Origin: Blautia glucerasea
GTDB lineage: Bacteria > Bacillota > Clostridia > Lachnospirales > Lachnospiraceae
Direction of reading: 5' to 3'
DNA: 64,000 nt
Assembly (NCBI RefSeq): GCF_020537505.1
Contig: NZ_JAJBMO010000021.1
Location: 1 to 64,000, forward strand
How positions within the stretch are numbered: position 1 is the first letter of the stretch; the number at the start of each line of letters is the position of its first letter. Positions 9,158-18,373 of this stretch are shown here, piece after piece. Both the position numbers and the translations under genes were made by a program. Below the pieces are notes generated by a model. That model was given only the letters and a program-made list of their open reading frames with translations. It had not been told where the DNA came from and did no database searches.

Positions 9158-10078
9158 CTATTTATGAACACTTCCCGGATCCAGGATCTGGCGAAGCGCC
9201 GTTCCTCCCTTTTCAAACAGCACCACCGTAAGCACCAGCATAAGCCCTGGGAATACTGCCAGCCACCATTTTCCCATGATCAGGTAACGCATGCTTTCCG
9301 ACAGAATAATTCCAATAGCAGGCTGTTCTGTGGACAGACCGAATCCCAGAAAGGTAATGCTTGATTCATGAAGAATGGCATGGGGAAACAGAAGCACCAA
9401 CCCTACTACAAACTGGGGGAAAAGATGGGGAAGCATATGTTTTCTGGCAATCTGCCATTTACTGCAGCCCAGTTTGGCCGCAATTTGAATATACTCACTC
9501 TCCCGCAGCTGCAAAACTTCCCCACGGATCAGTCTTGCAAGAGAAGTCCAATGAGTGAGCGCAACTCCAACAATAACGCCCTTCAGCCCTTTTCCCATTG
9601 CATAGGAAATCAGGATGAGAAGCAGAACATGGGGAATTCCCATAACCATGTCAATGACAAATGTGATCCCGGAATCCGCAGTTTTTCCCAGTGTTGCCGC
9701 ACAAATTCCAAGAATAAGCGCCATAATTGCACTGAAACCAGCTGCCAGTATTCCGATCAGAATACTGGTGGAAAGCCCGGTAAGAGTCCGGCAAAACATG
9801 TTGCGCCCCAGCCAGTCCGTTCCAAAGGGATAGCTCAGGCATGGAGCAAGATTTTTCCTGGAAAAATCCGTTACCATAGCCGCATCATGAAAGCAGATTC
9901 CCAGTATAACTGTAACGGTTAGAAAAATAACCGAAAAAATCAGCAAAATCCGCGCCTTCTGCCGTTGGTTCAGTCTTATTCGCAATCCGAATTCCAGGTT
10001 TTGTCTGCATTGCAGGTTTTTTCCGCATTCCAAGCCCTGTCCTCGTATTTCCTTCCGATGATTCCTCACATTTTCCAT
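9158..10078 (-). CDS. Nik/Opp-type ABC permease 2 (system 1)
   Basis: A 306-residue inner-membrane permease of the OppC/NikC type, with a charged N-terminal tail, a first helix near residue 45, the N-terminal motif GTDWLGRNMFCR and the EAA loop around LGCSKWQIARKHMLP. The ATG at 10078 overlaps the stop of the preceding permease in TGATG, showing coupling. Confidence 0.87.
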   Translation of the reverse strand: MENVRNHRKEIRGQGLECGKNLQCRQNLEFGLRIRLNQRQKARILLIFSVIFLTVTVILGICFHDAAMVTDFSRKNLAPCLSYPFGTDWLGRNMFCRTLTGLSTSILIGILAAGFSAIMALILGICAATLGKTADSGITFVIDMVMGIPHVLLLILISYAMGKGLKGVIVGVALTHWTSLARLIRGEVLQLRESEYIQIAAKLGCSKWQIARKHMLPHLFPQFVVGLVLLFPHAILHESSITFLGFGLSTEQPAIGIILSESMRYLIMGKWWLAVFPGLMLVLTVVLFEKGGTALRQILDPGSVHK

Positions 10079-11070
10079 CACAGCCCTGCCCCTCCCTTCC
10101 TGATTCTGGGGTCGATCACTCCGTACAGCACATTTGCTGCGAAATTTCCCAGAAAAACAATCGCAGCAGTGGCCAGAGTAATTCCCATAAGAAGGGGTAC
10201 ATCACTTCCAGTTCCCGCCGCTACTGCCGCCTGGCCAAGTCCCGGATAGGAAAATACCTGTTCCACGAGGACAGAGCCTCCTATAATCTCACTGACAGAC
10301 GCAAACTGCAGAGTCATCGCCGGGAGCAGCACATTTCGAATACCATGTTGAAGAATAGTACTTCCTGTTTTCTCTCCCCTGGCTTTTGCAAAAAGAATGT
10401 AATCACTTTCCATTATGTCGATCATTTTTTCCCGGGTATGTAGGGTAATGCTGGAAATTCCAGTGATACTTAAGGTAACCGCCGGAAGAACGGCATGGCG
10501 CACTCTGTCAAGAAATGTGACACCACTGGCTTCCACTCCAATGGGAACACTAAGTCCAATAGGAAGTATTTTTAGCCACACTCCAAAAATGATCAGCAAT
10601 AACAGAGCCAGCCAGAAAGAAGGGGTACTGGCAATCACCAGGGAATATCCCTTTATCAGCTTATCTGGCAGTCTTCCCTGGAACACTCCTGCGATCACTC
10701 CCAGAAAAAATCCCACCAGTCCGGAAACCAGCCATGCCAGCCCCATAAGAAAAAGAGAGTTTCCCAGCTTCACGGCAATGACTTTTGCCACTGGCTGCCG
10801 ATATAACAGGGAAATTCCAGCATCGCCCTTTATAAACGCATTCAGCCAGTTCAGATATCTCTGAACTGGCGGTTCATCCACGCCCCAATAGGAGCGAAGC
10901 TTTTCTTTTTGTTCCTCACTCATACTGCCCAGGGCAGCCTGCCCCACATTGGCCTGCAAAGGGTCAATAGGGGAGGCTGATACAAGGGCAAAGGTGAGAA
11001 TACTTACTGCAAAAAGCAGTAAAATAATCCGCAGCAGGTTCTTACCTGCGTAAGTAACAATCTGTTTCAT
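10078..11070 (-). CDS. Nik/Opp-type ABC permease 1 (system 1)
   Basis: A 330-residue permease of the OppB/NikB type. It opens with a membrane helix, then the periplasmic segment with YWGVDEPPVQRYLNWL, further helices and an EAA loop (ARGEKTGSTILQHGIRNVLLP is the region). The last residues DPRIRKGG are typical. It lies 67 bases after the binding protein gene and overlaps the next permease. Confidence 0.87.
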   Translation of the reverse strand: MKQIVTYAGKNLLRIILLLFAVSILTFALVSASPIDPLQANVGQAALGSMSEEQKEKLRSYWGVDEPPVQRYLNWLNAFIKGDAGISLLYRQPVAKVIAVKLGNSLFLMGLAWLVSGLVGFFLGVIAGVFQGRLPDKLIKGYSLVIASTPSFWLALLLLIIFGVWLKILPIGLSVPIGVEASGVTFLDRVRHAVLPAVTLSITGISSITLHTREKMIDIMESDYILFAKARGEKTGSTILQHGIRNVLLPAMTLQFASVSEIIGGSVLVEQVFSYPGLGQAAVAAGTGSDVPLLMGITLATAAIVFLGNFAANVLYGVIDPRIRKGGAGL

Positions 11071-11137
11071 CTTAATTTGTCCATTCTGTTTTCTTTTTCC
11101 ATTTCATGAACCATTACGTCTGGATCAGGTTGAAAGC

Positions 11138-12718
11138 TTATTCCCAATCCCACTGATCTACATTATTTACAATGGACCAGCCATGACCATGCGGATGTAA
11201 TTTCTGATCTGCCACTTCCAGGCCGTCACGGACAAAATAGAGATGATCAATGTTGCAAAGCCAGATCCATGGAATATCTCCCTCCTGTGTAATTCCGGTT
11301 GTTCCATCCCACTGTGCTTTTTTCCATAAATCATAGGACTCTTCCAGGCTGCTGCTTGCAAGTGCTTCATCCATATAGTTGTCTACTGTCTCATTTGCAT
11401 ACGGGGAATATTCTGCACTTCCAGACTCTCCGATGGTGTGATAAATATTGTAAAGCTCCATTGGGCTGTGCGCTCCCCATCCCCACATAAGCGGTTCTGA
11501 CTGTGCCTGGTCATAGGCAGTATCCCAGCCAACACCGGAAGTGGTTACCTCAATTCCAAGTTCTCTCAATTGATTTGCAGTATCCTCTGCAAGCGCCTGA
11601 CGCACAGAATCTCCATTTGGGAACATAAGGGTAAGCTCTGCTTTTTCTCCGTCTTTTTCACGGACTCCATCGTCTCCTTCTGCCCATCCGGCCTCTTCCA
11701 TCAGGGCTTTCGCTGCATCCAGATCATACTCAGTAACCGCCTCCTCATTGTACCATGGCATTTTGTCGCAAACGCTGTAAGCCTTTGTTCCATAACCATT
11801 CAACACATTTTCGATCATCTCGTCACGGTCAATTGCCAGGTTAATGGCACGGCGCACATTCACGTCTGCAGTCAGGCTGTTTCCATAAATAATCCCGTCT
11901 TTTTCTTCCGGCTCTATACAAGGAAGATTAAAGCCCCGGTTATCTACTGTTTCCACATTCAGAAGCCCGTATCCTTCAATTTCCTGCTCACTGTAGGAAG
12001 CTGCTGTATGCGCCAGATCCACCTGTCCAGCCATTGCTGCTGCCAGCGCAGCATCTTCTTCCATAAATAAAACTGTCAGTTTTTTAATCTTTGGCTCCTC
12101 TCCATAGTAATCCGGGTTTGCCTCGAAGATAACCTGCTGGCCTTTGTCCCACTGTTTCATAATATAGCGGCCGGAACCAATTGGATTCTGTCCGTAATTC
12201 TCATCATAGGCATGCTCAGGCACGATTCCCACAATTGCCATAGTATATGGCCAGATAGAATATGGCTCATTCATATGAAATTCTACTGTAGTATCATCTA
12301 CTGCCACAGCTTCTTTTAACATGGTAAAATCATTTACGGAGCTTTCATCTCGGCATGTATTAAATGTGAATGCCACGTCCCCTGCTGTCAATGGCTCTCC
12401 ATCTGTAAACTTTACATCATCGCGGATTTTGACTGTCCAGGTAAGGCCATCGTCGCTGCAGGAATATTCCGTTGCCAGATCATTTTCGATTCCAAGATCC
12501 TTGGTAGTACGAACCAGTGTACTCTGGATAAGCGGCTCATGGACATGCTCTCCGGCTCCCCATCCGTAAGCCGGATCAAATCCGGACTCCGGCTCTGATG
12601 TGGTTGGCATTGTCACGATCACGGACTGATCCTCCGCCCCCGCATACACATTCACGGCAGGTACTGCAAGCAGCATGGCTGCTGTACATAATAAACTGAT
12701 TACTTTTTTGATTTTCAT
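11138..12718 (-). CDS. Nik/Opp-type substrate-binding protein (system 1)
   Basis: A 526-residue family 5 extracellular solute-binding protein with a signal peptide (MKIKKVISLLCTAAMLLAVP) and a likely cleavage after VYA. There is no lipobox (LLC lacks a small residue at -1), unusual for a Firmicute binding protein. The fold includes DDVKFTDGEPLTAGDVAFTF, characteristic of Dpp/Opp/Nik proteins. A HPHGHGW segment near the C-terminus is compatible with metal or metal-chelate binding but does not prove it. The start at 12718 follows GAGGGAG. Confidence 0.85.
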   Translation of the reverse strand: MKIKKVISLLCTAAMLLAVPAVNVYAGAEDQSVIVTMPTTSEPESGFDPAYGWGAGEHVHEPLIQSTLVRTTKDLGIENDLATEYSCSDDGLTWTVKIRDDVKFTDGEPLTAGDVAFTFNTCRDESSVNDFTMLKEAVAVDDTTVEFHMNEPYSIWPYTMAIVGIVPEHAYDENYGQNPIGSGRYIMKQWDKGQQVIFEANPDYYGEEPKIKKLTVLFMEEDAALAAAMAGQVDLAHTAASYSEQEIEGYGLLNVETVDNRGFNLPCIEPEEKDGIIYGNSLTADVNVRRAINLAIDRDEMIENVLNGYGTKAYSVCDKMPWYNEEAVTEYDLDAAKALMEEAGWAEGDDGVREKDGEKAELTLMFPNGDSVRQALAEDTANQLRELGIEVTTSGVGWDTAYDQAQSEPLMWGWGAHSPMELYNIYHTIGESGSAEYSPYANETVDNYMDEALASSSLEESYDLWKKAQWDGTTGITQEGDIPWIWLCNIDHLYFVRDGLEVADQKLHPHGHGWSIVNNVDQWDWE

Positions 12719-12803
12719 AGCGTTTCTCCCTCTTGTTTTTATTATCAACAGAAAATAGTTTTCTGAAGATTTCTGATCAAATTTTCCTCCATTTCTTCTT
12801 AGA

Positions 12804-12846
12804 CAAGAAAGGCAGTTATAAGTTTTTTCCTATAACTGTCTTTCTA
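12804..12846 (-). promoter_or_regulatory. Long hairpin in the 5' leader of ABC system 1
   Basis: AGAAAGRCAGTTATA pairs with TATAACTGYCTTTCT across a loop made of a T/A run. On the transcript strand no T tract follows, so it is a structured leader element rather than a simple terminator. It ends about 85 bases before the start codon. Confidence 0.55.
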
Positions 12847-12860
12847 TAGAAGGTCTGTAT

Positions 12861-12895
12861 TTACATGTAATAATGAGTGGAGGTGTTACATGTAA
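12861..12895. promoter_or_regulatory. Pair of TTACATGTAA palindromes
   Basis: Perfect 10-base palindromes at 12861-12870 and 12886-12895; the second extends to 12 bases (GTTACATGTAAC). Centre spacing is 25 bases. They lie downstream of the predicted transcription start of ABC system 1 and look like a double operator. Confidence 0.5.
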
Positions 12896-12948
12896 CTATG
12901 TATAAGAATCCGCATTTCCGGCTTTTCTCTGCCTTGCTGCTGAAACTA

Positions 12949-12991
12949 ATTTTACCAGAATCCACCAGTGCTACAAGCTCCCCAGGGGGAT
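12949..12991 (-). promoter_or_regulatory. Promoter A of the ABC/methyltransferase regulon
   Basis: Minus strand: motif ATCCCCCTGGGGAGC (12991-12977), -35 TTGTAG (12976-12971), 16-base spacer, -10 TAAAAT (12954-12949). The same arrangement occurs at 18286-18329 and 22298-22341. Confidence 0.6.
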
Positions 12992-13136
12992 ATTTACCCA
13001 TTCCCATTTTGCATAATTATGTCATTTTATGGAATATCATTTCCTGTTACTTCAAATAGAAAAAGATCCATACAGCACCCCATGAATTATTCATGGTTTC
13101 TCTGCATAGATCTTCTTTCCAGGCACACCTTACTTA

Positions 13137-13898
13137 TTACTCAAATACCGCATCCACCAGCTTCTTTGTATACGCTTCCTGCGGCGCGTTTATAATATTA
13201 TCTGGCTTTCCGCTCTCCACAACCTTCCCATCATACAAAACCATCACCTTATCACAGAAGCTCTGTACAAGTGCAAGATTATGACAGATAAAAATAAATG
13301 ACAGCCCATGTGTATCCTTCAATTTCTCCAAAAGCTCCATAATCTGCTTCTGGATAGTTACATCAAGTGCGCTGGTAGCCTCGTCGCAGATCAGCACCTT
13401 CGGCTCTACTGCCAACGCCCTTGCGATTGCCGCTCTCTGGCACTGTCCTCCACTGACCTCATAAGGATATCTGCCTGCAAACTCTCCATCAAGTCCGCAC
13501 TGTTCCAGCAGCTCTTTTACCCTTTTCAAGGCTTCTTCCTTCTTCATTCCACGATTTCGCAGACTCTCCCCTATTCCGTCTCCCAGAGTTCTTCTTGGAT
13601 CAAAGGAACCCACCGGATTCTGAAAAACCATCTGAATATTGCCATATACTTCTTTCAGCTGTCTCTGCTTCCGTTTCGTAATATCCTTTCCCTGAAATTT
13701 CAAAGTTCCTTCTGAAATATCCGTAAGCCTTGTGAGCATCTTCGCCAATGTACTTTTTCCAGAACCGGATTCTCCAACAATTCCAAGACTTTCCCCAGCT
13801 TTCAGAGTAAAGCTTACATCATCCACAGCTTTAAAAGACGCTTTTCCCCTCTGGGTGAATACCTTGGTTAAATGCTCTGCTTCCAAAAGTGTATTCAT
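13137..13898 (-). CDS. Nik/Opp-type ABC importer ATPase 2 (system 2)
   Basis: A 253-residue OppF/NikE-type ATPase: Walker A GESGSGKST, signature VSGGQCQR, Walker B LICDEATSALD. It carries all catalytic motifs and is the last gene of the second importer operon. GAAAGG precedes the start. Its first 68 bases overlap the end of the preceding ATPase gene in another frame, which is a larger overlap than usual for this pair. Confidence 0.88.
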   Translation of the reverse strand: MNTLLEAEHLTKVFTQRGKASFKAVDDVSFTLKAGESLGIVGESGSGKSTLAKMLTRLTDISEGTLKFQGKDITKRKQRQLKEVYGNIQMVFQNPVGSFDPRRTLGDGIGESLRNRGMKKEEALKRVKELLEQCGLDGEFAGRYPYEVSGGQCQRAAIARALAVEPKVLICDEATSALDVTIQKQIMELLEKLKDTHGLSFIFICHNLALVQSFCDKVMVLYDGKVVESGKPDNIINAPQEAYTKKLVDAVFE

Positions 13899-14688
13899 GT
13901 TTTTCCTTTCTCTTAAGCCTTGGTACTGCTGCCAGCAGTTCCCTGGTATAGGGATCCTGTGAATCGTTCAATACCTTTCCAGCTTCTCCGTATTCCACTG
14001 TTTTTCCATCTTTTAGGACCAGAACGGTATCCGCCATTGCGCGGACTACACCAATGTCATGGGTTACAATTATAATTGTAGTTCCAAACAATTCCCTAAG
14101 CTTCAGCATTTCCTGCACCACCTGGCGCTGAACCGATACATCCAGCGCACTTGTAGGTTCATCTGCCAAAAGTACCGGTGGATTCATCAGCATGGCAATG
14201 GCAATTCCAGCTCTCTGATTCATTCCACCTGACAATTCAAAAGGATAGCTGTTCCACACACGCTGGCTGTCTTTAAAATTCAGCTTTTTAAACAGTTCCA
14301 TGGCCCGTTCTTTAGCCTCATTTCTGCTCACTCTCTTATGGGCACACATGCTCTCATAAATCTGATCTCCAATTGTTCGGATTGGGCAAAGAGAAGCTCC
14401 TGCATCCTGAAAAATCATACCAATCTGGGCGCCCCGGATTTTTCTTTTCTCTTTCTCCGGAATGTCCAGAATATTCTGTCCCATATAAAAGATATCGCCT
14501 CTGGTCACAAGGCCATCGGAATCCAGAAGGCCCATAGCAGCCTTGATCAGTGTACTCTTACCGCTTCCGGATTCTCCTACCAGGCCAAGGATTTCTCCTG
14601 GTACAAGGGAGAAGCTTACATCATGGACTACCGCTTTCCCGTCAAAGGATATCTCCACCGAATCATAGGTTAATATTTTCTTTTCCAT
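13831..14688 (-). CDS. Nik/Opp-type ABC importer ATPase 1 (system 2)
   Basis: A 285-residue OppD/NikD-type ATPase with Walker A GESGSGKST, signature LSGGMNQR and Walker B LLADEPTSALD. The family's cysteine-rich oligopeptide tail is absent; instead the protein ends in a basic tail that overlaps the next gene. The ATG at 14688 is preferred over an in-frame TTG at 14694 that overlaps the binding-protein stop. It works with the partner ATPase to drive system 2. Confidence 0.87.
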   Translation of the reverse strand: MEKKILTYDSVEISFDGKAVVHDVSFSLVPGEILGLVGESGSGKSTLIKAAMGLLDSDGLVTRGDIFYMGQNILDIPEKEKRKIRGAQIGMIFQDAGASLCPIRTIGDQIYESMCAHKRVSRNEAKERAMELFKKLNFKDSQRVWNSYPFELSGGMNQRAGIAIAMLMNPPVLLADEPTSALDVSVQRQVVQEMLKLRELFGTTIIIVTHDIGVVRAMADTVLVLKDGKTVEYGEAGKVLNDSQDPYTRELLAAVPRLKRKEKHEYTFGSRAFNQGIHPEGKSVF

Positions 14689-14690
14689 AC

Positions 14691-16229
14691 TCAATTAATA
14701 TCCAGATCTGCGGTCAGTTCATAATAATCACAGGGATGGGCAACCAGACCAGTCACATTTGACTGCATAATCATGCTCATTCTAAGATGGGAACAGAATA
14801 CATAAGCATTGTCATCCAGAACTGTCTGCTGCATCTGGATTCCTAATTCAGCACGCTTATCTATGTCAAATTCCGTTTCCATTTCATCAGCAAGCTCTTC
14901 CAGCTTATCACTGTGATAATGTCCGTTATTGGAAACAGATTCATCCAATGCACAGGAGGTGAAGAAGTACTGTGGATCTCCTGTAGGTGCTGTTACCATG
15001 GCACTTGCATATACATCCCACAGGGTAGGATCTTTGCGGATGGTATTGTTATCAGATGTACAGTTTACCTGAACATCCATACCAATATCTTTTAAGGTTG
15101 CCTGTGCAGACTCAGCCAGAAGAGGAAGCTCCTGACGGCTTGGGTAAGTAAGCCAGCGGATCACAAGCTTCTGACCGTCTTTTTCACGGATTCCATCGCC
15201 ATCAGAGTCAACCCAGCCAGCGTCCTCCAGAACCTGCTTTGCTCCATCCGGATCATAGCTCTCTGTAGTCAGATTCTGTCCTCCAAATGAGAAAGTATCT
15301 GGGAATGCACCAACTGCCGGATATCCATATCCATTCAGCAACACAGATACGAAACTGTCCTTGTCAATTCCCATGGCAATTGCCTTACGTACCGCCGGAT
15401 CAGAGGTTACCGGACTTTCAAAATTCATCCAGGCATAAAATGCACGGCTTGTTGCAGTACTTGAGAATGTGAAATCATCATTTTCAAATAAAGGATAGCT
15501 TGCATATGCCATACCATAGGCCGCATTGATTTCCCCTGCCTGGAGTGCAAACGCCAGTGTATCACCATCAGAAATCGTACGAACAGTAATCTCATCTACA
15601 TTCACATCGCCATTCCAGTAATTCTCATTTTTCACAAGTGTAAGATGATCGTCTGTTACAAGATCTGTGGCAACATAGGGGCCTGTACCAATTACAATCC
15701 CGTTGTCTGTAATTCCTGCCTGCACATCAATAATACAGCCATAAGGATCACTTAAGTAATTGATCAGTGCCGGTTTTGGCTCTTTGGTCTTAATTGTCAC
15801 TACATTTCCATCCGCTTCAATGGTATCAATGCAAAGATCTCCGGCAGCTCTTTCGTGGTTTGCCACCAGATCTTCCAGACACTCCTTTACCGCCTCCCCA
15901 TCACAGACACGTCCATTTGAAAATACAACGCCATCATTTAATGTGATTTTCCAGGTCAGATCATCCACATTTTCGTATTCCTTTGCAATCCACGGTTCGA
16001 TTTCCATAGTATCGGAATAACGGAACAGGGTTTCACCAACGCCATAACGGATACAGGCCCAGCCTGCATAGGTGTTCTGTGGATTGATATCCGCCTCCTC
16101 ATTTTCTGCATTAAAGGTGGTATCGCCAAATACAAATGTTTTCTTTTCTTCTGCCATTGTTGGCACTGTTGCTAACCCCATTGTCATGCCAGCTGCCAAT
16201 GCAATTGCCAGGATTTTCTTTGTTTTCAT
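14691..16229 (-). CDS. Nik/Opp-type substrate-binding protein (system 2)
   Basis: A 512-residue family 5 solute-binding protein with a signal peptide (MKTKKILAIALAAG) and a probable cleavage after TMA. There is no lipobox cysteine, as in the system 1 protein. Family features include TWKITLNDGVVFSNG and the GTGPYV segment. The ATG at 16229 sits eight bases after GAGGAG, better than the ATG two codons upstream. The DSDGDGIREKDGQ segment is an acidic loop seen in related proteins. Ligand unknown: peptide, metal or metal chelate. Confidence 0.85.
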   Translation of the reverse strand: MKTKKILAIALAAGMTMGLATVPTMAEEKKTFVFGDTTFNAENEEADINPQNTYAGWACIRYGVGETLFRYSDTMEIEPWIAKEYENVDDLTWKITLNDGVVFSNGRVCDGEAVKECLEDLVANHERAAGDLCIDTIEADGNVVTIKTKEPKPALINYLSDPYGCIIDVQAGITDNGIVIGTGPYVATDLVTDDHLTLVKNENYWNGDVNVDEITVRTISDGDTLAFALQAGEINAAYGMAYASYPLFENDDFTFSSTATSRAFYAWMNFESPVTSDPAVRKAIAMGIDKDSFVSVLLNGYGYPAVGAFPDTFSFGGQNLTTESYDPDGAKQVLEDAGWVDSDGDGIREKDGQKLVIRWLTYPSRQELPLLAESAQATLKDIGMDVQVNCTSDNNTIRKDPTLWDVYASAMVTAPTGDPQYFFTSCALDESVSNNGHYHSDKLEELADEMETEFDIDKRAELGIQMQQTVLDDNAYVFCSHLRMSMIMQSNVTGLVAHPCDYYELTADLDIN

Positions 16230-16260
16230 GTACATTTCTCCTCATATATGTTTTTTATCT

Positions 16261-17244
16261 CTACTGTAAACGACCGTTCTTAGGATCCAGATAATCGCGA
16301 ACAGTATCCCCCAGCAGGTTAAAAATTACTACAGATACAAAAATTGCAATTCCCGGTGACAGAACTACCCAGGGATAAGTCTGGATCATGCTCCGACCGC
16401 TGCTCATCATGCTTCCCCACTCTGCCATTGGAATCTGAGCCCCCAGTCCCAGAAAAGACAGGCCAGCCAGTTCCATCATCATAGTTCCGATATCCAGCAT
16501 AGCTGTTACCAGAACTGGTCCGATCATATTCGGAAGAACATGCCTCACCAAAATCTGAACAGAGCTGTCTCCAGCCAGTATGACAGCATGGATATATGGT
16601 TCATTTTTCAATGCCAATGTCTGGCTTCGGGCAATTCGGGAATACTTCGGCCAGCTGATCACCGCCAGTGCAAGAATGGCATTCTGGATACCGCCCCCAA
16701 GAATAGCCGCAATCGCCATTGCAAACACCAGTCCTGGAAATGCCAGACAGACATCTGAAATTCTCATCATAACAGAATCCAGGATTCCACCAAAATAACC
16801 ACAACACAATCCCACAATTGTTCCAAATATGGAAATCGCAGCCACCAGTATAAAAGTAGAAAAAATACTGGCTCTTGCTCCGCTGATCACACGCGACAGC
16901 ATATCCCTGCCGTAAGTGTCTGTCCCCATCGGATGCTGAAAGCTTGGTGCCTGAAGGGCACTGGAAAGATCCTGGGCATAGGGATCATAAGGGCAAAGGT
17001 GGTCTGCAAAGATTGCCAGTATCACCAGACATGCTGCCAGCACGCTAAAAAATATCAGCTTTTGTTTTATATGACTCTTTTTAATTCTCTGTACACGCAC
17101 TGTTACGCGATTTTCATTATCTCTGCTTTTCCCATTTTTCAGCACTGCACTTTCCTTTTGCCGTCCGCATTGTTCTTTTTTCCCCATCTTGACCAGTATT
17201 TCACTTTTCTTTTCTGGCGCTTCATCCAAATTTTTTACGCTCAC
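16261..17244 (-). CDS. Nik/Opp-type ABC permease 2 (system 2)
   Basis: A 327-residue OppC/NikC-type permease. A long basic cytoplasmic tail (about 60 residues) precedes the first helix, then GTDTYGRDMLSR and the EAA loop near AGDSSVQILVRHVLPN. Translation likely starts at GTG 17244, nine bases after GGGAGG and overlapping the stop of the preceding permease. Confidence 0.87.
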   Translation of the reverse strand: MSVKNLDEAPEKKSEILVKMGKKEQCGRQKESAVLKNGKSRDNENRVTVRVQRIKKSHIKQKLIFFSVLAACLVILAIFADHLCPYDPYAQDLSSALQAPSFQHPMGTDTYGRDMLSRVISGARASIFSTFILVAAISIFGTIVGLCCGYFGGILDSVMMRISDVCLAFPGLVFAMAIAAILGGGIQNAILALAVISWPKYSRIARSQTLALKNEPYIHAVILAGDSSVQILVRHVLPNMIGPVLVTAMLDIGTMMMELAGLSFLGLGAQIPMAEWGSMMSSGRSMIQTYPWVVLSPGIAIFVSVVIFNLLGDTVRDYLDPKNGRLQ

Positions 17245-18185
17245 TGCTTCTCACCTCCCAGACGGATTCTTGGATCCAGGAACCGGTAAGACAGATCTGT
17301 AAGCAGATTTACCAGCACATAAATGATTGCCATCCACATCACATAAGCCTGGATAATAGGATAATCCCGCATAGAAATGGCATCTACCGCCATTTTTCCA
17401 ACACCATCCCACATAAAAATAGATTCTACAATTGCAGTACCGCCAAGCAGGTTTCCTATGGACAGCATCAACAAAGTGATAATCGTAACAAGGGAAGCTT
17501 TCATAATACTTTTCCATAAGGTAACAGAAAACTTCACACCGCGTGCCCTGGCTCCCACAACATAATCCTTGTCAAGCTCATCCAACACTGTAGCCCGCAC
17601 CTGGCGAAGATATTTCGCAGACATGGCAATGGCCAGGGTAATGGCTGGCATGGCTACACTTTTCAAACTGACATCCTTTGCAATAACAGGAAAAATCCTT
17701 ATTTTGATCGCAAGAAAATACATAAGCAAAAGTGATACAAAAAAATTAGGAAGACTGTTTCCTACAAAACTGCAAAAACGGATAATGTAATCAATAACTG
17801 TATTCTGCTTCACTGCTGCCAGAATTCCCAGAGGAATAGAAATAATGACCGTAAGCAGGATCGATGTCACTGTGAGAAGCAAGGTAGCCGGAAGCTTCGA
17901 TATAAATGTATCAAATACTGAAAAACCAGATACATAACTGTTTCCCATATCGCCCCGGAGCAGTTTACCCAGCCATACAAAATATTGTGTCAGAAAAGGC
18001 TTATCCAGTCCTAGCTGTTCTCTTGCCGCATCCAGCGTGGCTTCTGACACCACAACGCCAGTGTTCTCCATCTTCTGTGTTACAACATCACTTCCTGCAA
18101 TACGCATCATTCCATAAGACAGAAAGGTAATTGCAAACAGAATGGGAATCAACTGAAGAATGCGTTTAATTGTATATTTCTTCAT
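17241..18185 (-). CDS. Nik/Opp-type ABC permease 1 (system 2)
   Basis: A 314-residue OppB/NikB-type permease starting MKKYTIKRILQLIPILFAIT, with the periplasmic LGLDKPFLTQYFVWLGKLLRGDMG segment split across residues near 65-88, the EAA loop ARARGVKFSVTLWKSIMKAS and the final DPRIRLGG. It is the first gene of the system 2 operon; promoter B lies about 100 bases upstream. The order permease-permease-binding protein-ATPase-ATPase differs from system 1, where the binding protein is first. Confidence 0.87.
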   Translation of the reverse strand: MKKYTIKRILQLIPILFAITFLSYGMMRIAGSDVVTQKMENTGVVVSEATLDAAREQLGLDKPFLTQYFVWLGKLLRGDMGNSYVSGFSVFDTFISKLPATLLLTVTSILLTVIISIPLGILAAVKQNTVIDYIIRFCSFVGNSLPNFFVSLLLMYFLAIKIRIFPVIAKDVSLKSVAMPAITLAIAMSAKYLRQVRATVLDELDKDYVVGARARGVKFSVTLWKSIMKASLVTIITLLMLSIGNLLGGTAIVESIFMWDGVGKMAVDAISMRDYPIIQAYVMWMAIIYVLVNLLTDLSYRFLDPRIRLGGEKQ

Positions 18186-18285
18186 TTGGTTGTCTCCATT
18201 TCGTATAGCAACAAGATATGCCTGCATAAGCAGACATTCTAAATGAGAGTCATAAGCTTTTACCCATTTTCACGATTCACGGTAT

Positions 18286-18329
18286 AGTTTAGCAAAATAA
18301 AAAACAGCCTACAACCCGCCCAGGGGGTT
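18286..18329 (-). promoter_or_regulatory. Promoter B of the ABC/methyltransferase regulon
   Basis: Minus strand: AACCCCCTGGGCGGG (18329-18315), -35 TTGTAG (18314-18309), 17-base spacer, -10 TAAACT (18291-18286). The upstream motif is at the same time the heart of the LysR terminator hairpin. Confidence 0.55.
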
Positions 18330-18336
18330 ATAGGCT
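18306..18336 (-). terminator. Terminator of the LysR gene, overlapping promoter B
   Basis: AGCCTATAACCC pairs with GGGTTGTAGGCT on the minus strand, followed by TGTTTTTTATTTT. It ends the LysR transcript 38 bases after its stop codon. Confidence 0.8.
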
Positions 18337-18373
18337 ATTCTTATTTGGCATATATTTTTATATTTTTGGAATA

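Larger units (their letters stand above)
12719..13136 (-). promoter_or_regulatory. Leader and promoter region of ABC system 1
   Basis: This 418-base gap holds no gene. It contains the shared-motif promoter at 12949-12991, two TTACATGTAA palindromes and a long hairpin at 12804-12846. The predicted transcript has a leader of about 224 bases. Confidence 0.6.

Noticed and set aside
10078..12718. Firm call of a nickel transporter (nikABC)
   Set aside because: The family covers nickel, peptides and metal chelates; no nickel enzyme or NikR-type site is in the window, so only Nik/Opp-type is stated.
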